Of a stretch of DNA of 64,000 nt, positions 46,602-55,902 are shown in pieces. The position numbers were made by a program, and so were the translations under genes. Location: positions 1,798,001-1,862,000 of the forward strand of contig JADJBV010000002.1 in NCBI GenBank assembly GCA_016703535.1, given 5' to 3'. Below the pieces are notes generated by a model. The model was not told the origin of the DNA. It saw only the letters and a program-made list of their open reading frames with translations, and did not search any database. Source of the stretch: Deltaproteobacteria bacterium. GTDB lineage: Bacteria > Myxococcota > Kuafuiibacteriia > Kuafuiibacteriales > Kuafuiibacteriaceae. The first letter of the stretch is position 1. Each line of letters starts with the position of its first letter.

Positions 46602-47251
46602 GTCACCATCCGATCGCCGGCTTTGGCTTTTTGGCCGTGATGTTGGGGGGCATCGGCTTTTTGTCCTTCAAGGGGATCGAAAGCAGTCAGGCCTATCAGG
46701 CCGAACGGCAAGCGCTGGAGGAGCAGCATCAGAAGGAGGAGGCGGCCCGGGCCGAACAAGAGGCCGCCCGCTCTCGGGCCGAAGAGATCCAGAACCACAT
46801 CCGCACCGCGGTGATGGCCGCCCAACGGGATGACTTTACGGTGGCGATCGAGGTCCTCAAGAAGGCCGCGGATCGCTTCAACGACTCGACGGCCCTTTGG
46901 CTCAACCTGGGTATCGCTCAGCGGGGGGCCGAACAATGGGACGACGCCGAACAGTCCTTCAAGCGGGTCCTGGTCCTGGATCCCAACGACTGGGATGGCG
47001 TCGCCGAGTCGGCCACCATCCGGGTGGTGAAAGGCGACCTGGAGGGTGCCTTCGGTTTCTTCGAGCGCATCCCGGCGGGTGAGGGCCGGATGTTGGAGCG
47101 ATTGGCTTACGACCCGACCTTCAACGAACTCGACAAAGAGGCCCGCTTCACCGCCCTGGTCGCCAAACACGGCGCGACCGAACTTCGCCGCGACACCTTG
47201 GCCCGAGTCAAAGAAGAGGCCGCGGCGCCCGCCCCGGCGCCCAAGCCCTAA
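46598..47251 (+). CDS. Membrane-anchored TPR protein following pilR
   Basis: This 217-residue protein has one N-terminal membrane helix (GFGFLAVMLGGIGFLSF, residues 8-24). A charged coiled coil follows (about 32-65), then two TPR-like repeats around residues 70-140 (STALWLNLGIAQRGAEQWDD) and an Ala/Pro-rich end. TPR proteins in this position could be pilus accessory factors, but no specific match is claimed. The ATG overlaps the pilR stop (ATGA), so it is translated with the regulator. Confidence 0.8.
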   Translation: MSHHPIAGFGFLAVMLGGIGFLSFKGIESSQAYQAERQALEEQHQKEEAARAEQEAARSRAEEIQNHIRTAVMAAQRDDFTVAIEVLKKAADRFNDSTALWLNLGIAQRGAEQWDDAEQSFKRVLVLDPNDWDGVAESATIRVVKGDLEGAFGFFERIPAGEGRMLERLAYDPTFNELDKEARFTALVAKHGATELRRDTLARVKEEAAAPAPAPKP

Positions 47252-47296
47252 GGGCCCGGTCAGGAGTTCACTGGCCACCTAGGGTGATGATCCATC

Positions 47297-47368
47297 CCCG
47301 CCTGGCTTCGTTACGCCTCGTCGACCGACACCAGAGTATGCCTTCCTCGGCAAACCTTGCCAGGCGGG
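47297..47368. repeat. Long-loop inverted repeat between convergent genes
   Basis: CCCGCCTGGC (47297-47306) and GCCAGGCGGG (47359-47368) are perfect 10-base inverted repeats with a 52-base spacer. It lies in the 131-base gap between convergent genes. A smaller hairpin (GGCAA-ACC-TTGCC) overlaps its right arm. It may be a bidirectional terminator or a small structured RNA. Confidence 0.45.
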
Positions 47369-47382
47369 CGCCCTAAAGCGGT

Positions 47383-47673
47383 TCATTCGTCGAGCAACGC
47401 CTGGCACTGCCAACACTCGGCCAACTCCGGGGGCACGGCCGCTCCACAGCTGGGGCAGGGGCGATCGGGTTGGCGGGCACCTTGGGGTCCGGCGATGATC
47501 GACCGGGCCAGGTCCGCATAAAGTTCATCGATCCAGACCTCGGTCGGGCACCCGTGGGTGGGCCACGGTGGACCGACCCGGAGCTCCGGATCCAAGCCGT
47601 GGCGCCGCAAGGCCTCGGCGATCAGCCGACCTTCCAGCTCGACCGGAGAGAGGTGGACACAAACCTTGGCCAT
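47383..47673 (-). CDS. Small zinc-ribbon protein with DUF2007-like N-terminus
   Basis: This 96-residue protein's first 45 residues (KVCVHLSPVELEGRLIAEAL) resemble the DUF2007 signal-transducer fold. The C-terminus is a zinc ribbon with two CxxC pairs (CPSCG and CWQC). Function is unknown. It is the last gene of the long minus-strand run, 21 bases after the amidohydrolase gene. Confidence 0.75.
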   Translation of the reverse strand: MAKVCVHLSPVELEGRLIAEALRRHGLDPELRVGPPWPTHGCPTEVWIDELYADLARSIIAGPQGARQPDRPCPSCGAAVPPELAECWQCQALLDE

Positions 47674-47694
47674 GACGGGTGAGACACCCAGGCC

Positions 47695-49041
47695 CTAACT
47701 TGCCCGGGAGCCGGGGGCCAGGTCGAGCCTCAGCCAACGAAAGTCGGCCGCGTCGAACTGGTAGTGCGGGTGACGCCGGAGTTGGGTGGCCACCCGTTCG
47801 ACGTCGACCGTGCCGTGCTCCGAACGCGCCGCCTTGACCAACCGGCAGATCTCGGCCCGGCGGATGAGGGTATCGAAGAGGGCTTCGCCGGCGGGGCCAC
47901 GCAGGATCTCCGGGTGCCATTGAGCGGTCAGGGCCTTCTTCGACTCGGTCGCCTCGATGGTGCGGACGCCACTTTTGGGATCGCGGACGGTGCCGACCGC
48001 CACAAAACCTCGGCCGGGGCGGCGCACGGCCTGGTGATGATTGCTGTTGGTGAGCACGGAACGGCGGCCCACCACCTGGGCCAAGCGGCTCCCCGGCTGG
48101 AGCTCCACCCGGTTCTCGAAGACCAGCTGACCCTTTGGGTTCCGGAGCACGAAGGGCTCTTCCATCGGGATCCCGAAGTCCGAGTGCTGGCGTTGGCTCA
48201 GGCTTGAATAACCTTCCTTCTGGACGTCCTGGACCAGGCTCCCACCGGTGGCGGCGTTCCACAGCTGGTGGGAACGACAGATGCCCAAAGCGTAGAGCTC
48301 CCGGTCGAAGGCCGCCAAGACCAGGTCGGCCTCGAAGCGGTCCCGGGCGTAGTGGGTCTGCTCGGCGTAGCGGTTTTTTTCGCGGTAGATCTTGGGGTCG
48401 ACGTCGTTGCCGCCAGGCCCGAGCAGGCCGTCCAAGGGTCCGACCAAAGCGGCGATGGCCTGGGCCCGGGCCAACTTCCCTTCGGGCAGCAGCAGATCGG
48501 CCCGGGGCGGGATCAACACCGGCCGGCCTCCACGGGCGATCACCTGAGCCACCAAGGTGTGGATGGCGTCGTCTTCACCGGCCAGCAGCTGATTGGGTTC
48601 GGCCAAGACGATGCCGATCAAGGGCCCGGCCCCAGCGGGCAGGGGGCGGGCCGGGGCGTCCAAGGCTCGTAGGTGAGTAAGGCTCGGCTGTTGGTCTGGC
48701 CAACCCCCGACGTCCGAGGCCCGCTGCGCCCAACGGGCCCAGGCCTCGGCGCCCGTGTTGTCCGCCACCGGCAAGAGTACCGGCGCCGGCACACCCGGGA
48801 GCGAAACGACCATCGGCGCCACCTGCTGGGGCATGGGCTGGCGGCGACGGGGCAGGGGCAGGAGCCGGCCGTTCGGGGCCGGGCCATCGGCGGGGCTCAG
48901 GGCTTGAGCCGCTTGGGGGAGGGCGGGGACCTGAGCTACCGCTTGGGCCGACGGGCCCGGCGACCTTTGGCCTCCCTCTGAAACCCGACGCACCTGGAGG
49001 TTATCGGACCCGTCCCCACCAATGGTGTGCGGATGTCGCAC
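47695..49041 (-). CDS. Class I amidotransferase-like (C26) hydrolase
   Basis: This 448-residue protein's central domain (about residues 115-360) matches the gamma-glutamyl-GABA hydrolase (PuuD-like, peptidase C26) family. It has GPGGNDVDPKIYREKNRY, an RDRFEADLVLAAF helix, the nucleophile elbow ALGICRSHQLWNAATGG with the catalytic Cys, and the His/Glu pair in AQWHPE. The first 110 residues are a Pro/Arg/Gln-rich extension not found in PuuD. GTG 49041 was chosen because it lies 14 bases after the upstream gene's stop. The frame further upstream is antisense-like. Substrate is unknown. Confidence 0.8.
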   Translation of the reverse strand: MRHPHTIGGDGSDNLQVRRVSEGGQRSPGPSAQAVAQVPALPQAAQALSPADGPAPNGRLLPLPRRRQPMPQQVAPMVVSLPGVPAPVLLPVADNTGAEAWARWAQRASDVGGWPDQQPSLTHLRALDAPARPLPAGAGPLIGIVLAEPNQLLAGEDDAIHTLVAQVIARGGRPVLIPPRADLLLPEGKLARAQAIAALVGPLDGLLGPGGNDVDPKIYREKNRYAEQTHYARDRFEADLVLAAFDRELYALGICRSHQLWNAATGGSLVQDVQKEGYSSLSQRQHSDFGIPMEEPFVLRNPKGQLVFENRVELQPGSRLAQVVGRRSVLTNSNHHQAVRRPGRGFVAVGTVRDPKSGVRTIEATESKKALTAQWHPEILRGPAGEALFDTLIRRAEICRLVKAARSEHGTVDVERVATQLRRHPHYQFDAADFRWLRLDLAPGSRAS

Positions 49042-49055
49042 ATTAACGCACAGCG

Positions 49056-50429
49056 TCAGCGGACGTAGATGGGGTTGCTGTAGATCCAGGGGCGATCGGC
49101 CTGCAGTTGGGTCCGGGCGTAGGAGCCCAAGTCCTCCCGCAGGTGTTTGGGCACCATCCGGACCTCGGCCCGGTAGGCCCCGGCTTCGGTGGGGGTGTAG
49201 CTCAGGTCTTCCGCCCCGGAGGCGACGACGTCGAAGCCCCCCTCTTTGGCCTTGAGGATCACCAAGGACAACTCGGGCGGCGTTCGATCGGGATCGAGGC
49301 CGAATACGGTGGGGCGGCTGACCTTGAGCACCGGCCCCTCGGCCAGGGTGACCTCGTCCCCCATCTCGGCGGTGCGACCGCTCCGTTCGGCCCGGTAGTC
49401 GAACCCCTCCGCGTAGCCCATCGCCTCGAAGACGCCGTAGAGCCGCCCCGCGTCCAAGGCCTCCTTCAGCGCCCGGTCGTCGAAGTTGCCGTCGGGGGTC
49501 GGCCGCACCAAGAGGTGATTGGAGAACCACCCCATCATCCGGCGGTAGCTGTCCCCGCGTTCGCCGTCCGGGAGCAAAGCTGGGAAGCTGTTTTGGTGGC
49601 AGTCGGTGCCCATGGTGGTGGTCGGTCGATAACCACGGGCCAGGACCGAACCCCAGGTGCCCAGGTAACGAGGATCTTCGCTGAAGAGCGGCAGGAAGAT
49701 CAGCTCGGACTGGGGGAGTTCGGCGGGGCGTTCGGTGGCCAAGACCACCAACTCGAGCACGGTCCCCGCCGACTTCAAGGCGTTGGCGTGCAGGTTGTAC
49801 ATCTCGAAGCCGTCGACGGTGAGATCGATCAGCTCCTGGGCTGTCCAATCTTCGGTGTGGGCCATCAACACCAGTCCACCGGCGGCCCGGAGCCGCGCCG
49901 CCGACTCGGCCGAGATCTCGCCGTAGAGCGCCTTTCGCTCCTCGGGGGTGTCGCCGAGGTGGTGTTCGAGCCCGACCGGAGTGAAGCCCGTTTCGGTGCC
50001 CGGAATGATCAACGCCGAGCGGCCATCGGGGCAGGCGGCCCAGTTGCCGACGACCTGGCCCTCCCGCTCGAGCAAACGATCACCCCGTTCGGGGCGGTGG
50101 AGGCTGGCCTCGGTCATGGTGGTGATCGCGAAGTCCGAGCCGTGGTCGGTCAACATCACGAAGTCGTGTTTGACGGCGCAGAGCCCGTTGCGGAAGTCGG
50201 CGTCGCAGGCCCAATCACGTTCACCGTTCTTGACGGGTTCGTCGTCACAGGCGTCGTGGGACCAGATCGAGTGGGCGTGGATCAGGCCCCGGCGATCCAA
50301 GAGGCCGCGGTGGGTGGGTCCGGCCGGGGACGCATAGGTCTTGCCCGGCGCCCACCGCTCGACCGGCGCTGGCTCCGCTTTGGTGCAGGCGGCGAAGAGG
50401 AGCAGGGTCCCGGCCCAGGCGTGACGCAT
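49056..50429 (-). CDS. PHP-superfamily lipoprotein
   Basis: This 457-residue protein has a lipoprotein signal (lipobox LFAAC) and a PHP-type metal site. The motifs seen are HAHSIWSHDA, MLTDHGSDF, GTETGFTPVGLEHH, MAHTEDWTAQEL and TTTMGTDCHQNSF. The PHP fold hosts phosphoesterases that use two or three metal ions. Because of the lipid anchor the enzyme would act in the periplasm or on the surface, unusual for the superfamily. The last 90 residues are a beta domain. It is located between the glycosyltransferase and the C26 hydrolase genes. Confidence 0.85.
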   Translation of the reverse strand: MRHAWAGTLLLFAACTKAEPAPVERWAPGKTYASPAGPTHRGLLDRRGLIHAHSIWSHDACDDEPVKNGERDWACDADFRNGLCAVKHDFVMLTDHGSDFAITTMTEASLHRPERGDRLLEREGQVVGNWAACPDGRSALIIPGTETGFTPVGLEHHLGDTPEERKALYGEISAESAARLRAAGGLVLMAHTEDWTAQELIDLTVDGFEMYNLHANALKSAGTVLELVVLATERPAELPQSELIFLPLFSEDPRYLGTWGSVLARGYRPTTTMGTDCHQNSFPALLPDGERGDSYRRMMGWFSNHLLVRPTPDGNFDDRALKEALDAGRLYGVFEAMGYAEGFDYRAERSGRTAEMGDEVTLAEGPVLKVSRPTVFGLDPDRTPPELSLVILKAKEGGFDVVASGAEDLSYTPTEAGAYRAEVRMVPKHLREDLGSYARTQLQADRPWIYSNPIYVR

Positions 50430-50438
50430 CGTCCCGCT

Positions 50439-51614
50439 TTACCCCGTCGGAGAAAGACCCGTCATCGTCCGATAGAGGGAGGCCTGGGCCGTCACCATCC
50501 GGTCCTCCTCCCACTCCAAAAGGCGGGCCTGATCGCTGGGATCAACCGGGCGTCGATCCAGGGCCCTCGCCAGGGCCTGGGCCAAGGCCTCGGGTTCGTT
50601 GGGTTCGACCAGGTAGCCGTTTCGGCCTTCGCGGATGATCTCCGGCGTGCCGTCCACCCGGGTCCCCACAAAAGGCCGCCCGGCGGCGACCGCCTGCACC
50701 GCCGACTTGGGCAGGCCTTCGAAGCGGGAGGCCAACGCCACCACGTCCGCCGCCGCCAACAGCTGGGGCACGTCTCGCCGCCACCCGAGCAGGCGCACCA
50801 CTCGATCCAGGCCGTTGCGGCGGATCACCTGTTCGACGGCCGCGCGCAGCTCTCCGTCGCCGGCGATCAACAGGCGCAGGTGCGGGCGTTGTTCGGCCAG
50901 CTGGGCGACCGCCGCCAGCAAGGTCAGCGGATCTTTCTGGGGCTTGAAGTTCCCGATCGACACGATCACCTCGTCTCGATCTTGAAGCTCCAGCGCCCGC
51001 CGAGCCTCCAGGCGCTGGGACCCCGCTTGGCGAAGGGCGCTCAGATCCATCCCGGAGCGGATCACCACCGTTTGGTGTTGGGGACCCACGATGCCTCGGG
51101 CCTCGGCCTCCGCCAGGTTGGCCCGGGAGACCGAGATGAAGGCGTCCGTGACCTGAGCCGCCGCTCGCTCCAGGAGCACGTAGCTGGCGAAGAGCGGTCC
51201 GGTTTGACCTTCATGAAAGGCGAAGCCGTGGATGGTGTGCACGATCTTCGGCACTCCAGCGGCCTTGGCCGCCAAACGACCCAAAACGCCGGCCTTGGAG
51301 GAGTGGGTGTGGACCAGGAAGTGGGCCGGGTCGTGCCCCAGGGCCTGATGTTCGGCTCGTAGACGCCGGAAGATCCGGACGAGGTCTTTGAAGCCCGCCG
51401 GGTCTCGCCAAGGGTCCAGGGCCCGGACCAGGTTGGGCACCGGTTCAATCCAGGCCTCCGGGATCTGCTGGGCTTCCTCGTCCAGCAGGCCTCCGGGCCC
51501 GTAGAGCAGGGCGACCCGAAACTGGCGCCGATCCAAATGTCGAACCGTAAAGAGGGTGTTCTCTTGGGCGCCCCCCAGCTCGAGCTGGGTGATCACGTGG
51601 ACCACGGTGATCAC
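50439..51614 (-). CDS. GT4-family glycosyltransferase
   Basis: This 391-residue GT-B fold enzyme shows the N-terminal VVHVITQLELGGAQENT glycine-rich loop, the HTHSSKAGVLGRLAA helix and, in the C-terminal half, VSIGNFKPQKDPLTLL and SRFEGLPKSAVQAVAAG. In the EX7E motif the second glutamate appears to be glutamine (FEG...AVQA). Such enzymes add sugars from nucleotide donors to polysaccharide or lipid-linked acceptors. Substrate cannot be told. It begins 25 bases after accC and ends 9 bases before the PHP gene. Confidence 0.9.
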   Translation of the reverse strand: MITVVHVITQLELGGAQENTLFTVRHLDRRQFRVALLYGPGGLLDEEAQQIPEAWIEPVPNLVRALDPWRDPAGFKDLVRIFRRLRAEHQALGHDPAHFLVHTHSSKAGVLGRLAAKAAGVPKIVHTIHGFAFHEGQTGPLFASYVLLERAAAQVTDAFISVSRANLAEAEARGIVGPQHQTVVIRSGMDLSALRQAGSQRLEARRALELQDRDEVIVSIGNFKPQKDPLTLLAAVAQLAEQRPHLRLLIAGDGELRAAVEQVIRRNGLDRVVRLLGWRRDVPQLLAAADVVALASRFEGLPKSAVQAVAAGRPFVGTRVDGTPEIIREGRNGYLVEPNEPEALAQALARALDRRPVDPSDQARLLEWEEDRMVTAQASLYRTMTGLSPTG

Positions 51615-51639
51615 CGGGCGGATCTCCGAGAGGTGAGGC

Positions 51640-52983
<1,344 letters not shown>

Positions 52984-53054
52984 TCGGGGCGTCGGCGTCG
53001 CTGCCGGGGCCGCCCCGACCTTGCCCACCGGGGCACTCCCGTTCGGCCGCACGA

Positions 53055-53576
53055 CTACTTCACCGCGATCCGGAAGAGCGGATCGTTGAACTGCACGGCC
53101 TTGCCGTTTTCGACCAGGATCGCCACCACTTTGCCGGCGACGTCGCACTCGATCTCGTTCATCAACTTCATCGCTTCGATGATGCAGAGGGTCTGGCCCG
53201 GCTTCACCTCTCGGCCCACCTCGGTGAAGGTCGCCGCGTCCGGGGAGGCCGCCCGGTAAAAAGTGCCCACGAAGGGCGAGCGGATCACGTGGTGGCTGGC
53301 ATCCTCTTCCGGAGCAGCCGGGGTCGCCGCTGCGGCCGGCGCGTGGGCCGGGGGCGGCATCGCATACACCGGCGCGGGCGCAGCTACGGTGCTGGCGCGG
53401 GACAGTCGCACCGCGATGACCGAATCCTCATAGGAGAGTTCACTCAGGGTCGAATCCTCGAGGATCCGAACCAACTCCCTCACCTTATCGAGGTCGTCGG
53501 GGGCCTTGGGGGTGGACGGCACCAGGGCCGGAGCCGCCGGGCGAGGCGACACTTTGGAAGCCTTTTTGGTGGCCAT
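53055..53576 (-). CDS. accB: Biotin carboxyl carrier protein of acetyl-CoA carboxylase
   Basis: This 173-residue protein has a C-terminal biotinyl domain (about 95-173) with the biotin-accepting lysine in EAMKLMNEI, preceded by the usual SPFVGTFYRAASP hairpin. A helical N-terminus (LDKVRELVRILEDSTLSELS) and an Ala/Pro linker are also standard. It lies 3 bases after efp. Confidence 0.97.
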   Translation of the reverse strand: MATKKASKVSPRPAAPALVPSTPKAPDDLDKVRELVRILEDSTLSELSYEDSVIAVRLSRASTVAAPAPVYAMPPPAHAPAAAATPAAPEEDASHHVIRSPFVGTFYRAASPDAATFTEVGREVKPGQTLCIIEAMKLMNEIECDVAGKVVAILVENGKAVQFNDPLFRIAVK

Positions 53577-53579
53577 GGA

Positions 53580-54152
53580 TCAACCGTTACCGATCGACAC
53601 GCGCTCGATATAAGTCCCCTCGGAGGTGTCGACCTTCACTTTGTCACCGGTGTTGATGAACAGCGGCACGGGGACGACGGCGCCGGTCTCGAGGGTCGCG
53701 GGTTTGGTGACGTTGGTGGCGGTGTCGCCGCGGACGCCAGGTTCGCAGTAGGTCACCTCGAGCACCACGTGTTGTGGGATCTCGGCGGTGAGGGCGCGAC
53801 CCTTCCAGAACACGATGTCGCAGATCATCTCCGGCAGGAGATAGTTGCGGGCGTCACCCAGCACCTCGGCGGTGAGCTGCACCTGATCGTAGTTCTTCAC
53901 GTCCATGAAGTTGTAGCCGTCGGCGTCCTTGTAGAGGAAGGACATCTTCTTCCCCTCGACGTCGGCTTCTTCTAAGCGTTCACCCGATTTGTAGGTGATC
54001 TCGAGGACCGAACCCGTTTGCAGGTTCTTGATCCTCGTCCGGGTGAAGGCGTTGCCTTTGCCGGGCTTGACGTGTTGAAAGTCGACAATCACGTAAGGGA
54101 CGCCGTTGTGGATTAGCTTGGCGCCCTTCTTGAAGTCACTGGTTTCGAGCAT
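53580..54152 (-). CDS. efp: Translation elongation factor P
   Basis: This 190-residue protein with three beta domains rescues ribosomes stalled on polyproline. The N-terminal loop VKPGKGNAFTRTR carries the lysine that is modified in most bacteria (not the arginine of the EarP type). The middle OB domain and C-terminal domain (GDKVKVDTSEGTYIERV) are intact. ATG 54152 was chosen; a GTG six bases upstream is in frame. It overlaps aroQ by 17 bases. Proline-rich proteins in the window, such as the TPR-receptor fusion, would depend on it. Confidence 0.97.
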   Translation of the reverse strand: MLETSDFKKGAKLIHNGVPYVIVDFQHVKPGKGNAFTRTRIKNLQTGSVLEITYKSGERLEEADVEGKKMSFLYKDADGYNFMDVKNYDQVQLTAEVLGDARNYLLPEMICDIVFWKGRALTAEIPQHVVLEVTYCEPGVRGDTATNVTKPATLETGAVVPVPLFINTGDKVKVDTSEGTYIERVSIGNG

Positions 54153-54600
54153 TCCCACGCGCGCCGATTAGCTCCGATGCGGCCTCCAGCGCAAGAAGAT
54201 AAGAGAGGGGCCCGAAGCCCTCGACGCGCCCGGCCACGACCCCCGCCAAGAGGCTGACCTGTCGGAAGTTTTCCCGGGCTTCCGGGATCGAGAGGTGGAC
54301 CTCGATGACCGGCGCCCGCCCTTTCCATGCGGCCACCGCGTCCCGGATCGCCACCGAGCTGTGGGTGTAGCCGCCGGCGTTGATCAACAAGGCCTGGGCC
54401 CGCGGGAGGTCGGCCTGGATCCGGTCGATCAGCAGGCCCTCGACGTTGGATTGGAAGGTCTCGAGGGCCAAACCCAAGGTGGCGGCCCGAGCCACCAGGC
54501 GCTGGTCGATTTCGGCCAGGGTGGTGGGCCCGTAGATCTCGGGCTCCCGCTGACCCAGCAGGTTGAGGTTGGGGCCGTGGATGACGGAGACGAGGGGCAC
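54136..54600 (-). CDS. aroQ: Type II 3-dehydroquinate dehydratase
   Basis: This 154-residue dodecameric enzyme of the shikimate pathway dehydrates 3-dehydroquinate. The signature HGPNLNLLGQREPEIYG contains the catalytic Arg and Tyr, LLINAGGYTHSSVAIRDA replaces the usual NPGG by NAGG, and VIEVHLS holds the catalytic His. It lies 3 bases after the roadblock gene. It complements the fused aroK-aroB gene upstream in the same run. Confidence 0.96.
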   Translation of the reverse strand: MPLVSVIHGPNLNLLGQREPEIYGPTTLAEIDQRLVARAATLGLALETFQSNVEGLLIDRIQADLPRAQALLINAGGYTHSSVAIRDAVAAWKGRAPVIEVHLSIPEARENFRQVSLLAGVVAGRVEGFGPLSYLLALEAASELIGARGNARNQ

Positions 54601-54603
54601 GGC

Positions 54604-54978
54604 TCAGGCCAAGGCGGCCCGGAGCTCGTCGGCTTTCAGGCGCAACAGGTAACGGCCCTTGCCGAAGTTGGCCCCTGGGGCCAACGCCAGCGCGACAAAA
54701 AACTCAAGACTCAAAGGCCGAATGATCGTGGTCAGGTTCGCCGAGGAGATCGAAAGCTCCTCGAGGTCGCCGGCCGCGAACATTTGAGCGCTGCTCCGCA
54801 CCTGGCCGAGGAGGGCGGAGTATTCGATCAGCAGTGAACTGATGTCCAACTCACCATCTGCGCTTTGAGCCTCGACCGTGTCCACCGGGACCCCATCGGC
54901 CGCGATGATGCTCGCCGCAAAGGCCCCGGGCACGGCCTCACAAATCTCCGACAGGGGGCCGCGGATGGTCTCGAGCAT
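54604..54978 (-). CDS. Roadblock/LC7-domain protein
   Basis: This 124-residue single-domain protein has the roadblock/LC7 alternating pattern (VPGAFAASIIAADGVPVDTV, then LEELSISSANLTTIIRPL). In Myxococcus, MglB of this family regulates the Ras-like MglA GTPase for polarity, but many family members act with other GTPases. No mglA-like gene is in the window, so a polarity role is possible but unproven. It is placed between a lipoprotein gene and aroQ. Confidence 0.88.
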   Translation of the reverse strand: MLETIRGPLSEICEAVPGAFAASIIAADGVPVDTVEAQSADGELDISSLLIEYSALLGQVRSSAQMFAAGDLEELSISSANLTTIIRPLSLEFFVALALAPGANFGKGRYLLRLKADELRAALA

Positions 54979-54990
54979 AGGAAGTTCAGG

Positions 54991-55902
54991 CTAGTATGAG
55001 CAGCCAACCACCCTCTTGTCGCAAGGGTTCATTTCGGAGCCCGTCCCCAAGCAGAAGAGGACATCTTGCCGCAGGTCCGATGAGAAGATCGTTGCACCGT
55101 CCATCGTCACGCCCTCCATCGCCCCGTGGAGACGCATGGAGTAGGTGTCGCCGCTCCCATCGGTATACCGAGCGAAGGGGCGGAAGAGCTCCACGCCCGT
55201 GCCATTGGCGGTGCTGAGCGTATCGCCGCTCTGCCCACGGAGGACGTTGTCGAGGTTTGTGCAGGCCGCACCATTGGGCGAGAGGCTGACGTCGAAGTTG
55301 CCTTCGTTGTCGTAGCACCCACCACTTCCATCAGGCCGAGGCGCACAGCAGCTTTCGGCGAGCCGAGCGATGTCGAAGGTCCCGGCGAGGGCTTCGGCGG
55401 TCGGACCACTGACGGCCTGAAGCAGTACGATCCCCTGGCTCTGAGGGGGGACCGCCGAACCGTTGATCGGCACGACGTCCGTACCGACGAAGTCCTCGGT
55501 GTCCTCGGTCTGGTCGTAGCAGAAGGGCTGCTGGACCGAAAACGCGGGGACCACCAACGGCGGCAATCCCACCAAGAAGCTGTGATTGTCGCACTCCCAG
55601 GTATAGTCGAACCGGACAGGCCGCCAAGCGTTGACGTTCACCGTCTCCTCTCGTGGGGTGGTCTCCAACACGGTGGTGGCGTCGGTTAGGTTGTTCTCCA
55701 CGAGGAAGCCGAGGTACAGCGCGCCCATGAAGGAGAGGTCCATCGGCGCCACCAAGAGGCCCGCCGCCGAAGGTTCGAAGAGGCACCCCCCGCTCATCAA
55801 GTCCTCGGTGGGGGATACCGGATAGAGCGGGACAATCGCTGTCTCCACGTTGTTGCAGGCGGTAAAGGCGATCGCTAGCGCGCCCAGCCATCGGTAGTTC
55901 AT
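54991..55902 (-). CDS. Hypothetical lipoprotein with several cysteines
   Basis: This 303-residue protein has a lipobox FTAC near residue 16 and about ten further cysteines, including CC in ESCCAPRPDGSGG, suggesting disulfide bonds in the periplasm or on the surface. I do not recognise a family. The ATG overlaps the aroK-aroB stop (ATGA), so it is translated as part of the long run, unlike an independent surface gene. Confidence 0.78.
   Translation of the reverse strand: MNYRWLGALAIAFTACNNVETAIVPLYPVSPTEDLMSGGCLFEPSAAGLLVAPMDLSFMGALYLGFLVENNLTDATTVLETTPREETVNVNAWRPVRFDYTWECDNHSFLVGLPPLVVPAFSVQQPFCYDQTEDTEDFVGTDVVPINGSAVPPQSQGIVLLQAVSGPTAEALAGTFDIARLAESCCAPRPDGSGGCYDNEGNFDVSLSPNGAACTNLDNVLRGQSGDTLSTANGTGVELFRPFARYTDGSGDTYSMRLHGAMEGVTMDGATIFSSDLRQDVLFCLGTGSEMNPCDKRVVGCSY

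Noticed and set aside
49042..49848. Upstream part of the long minus-strand frame containing the C26 hydrolase
   Set aside because: It overlaps the well-supported PHP lipoprotein gene in another frame and has no family match; the hydrolase probably begins at GTG 49041.
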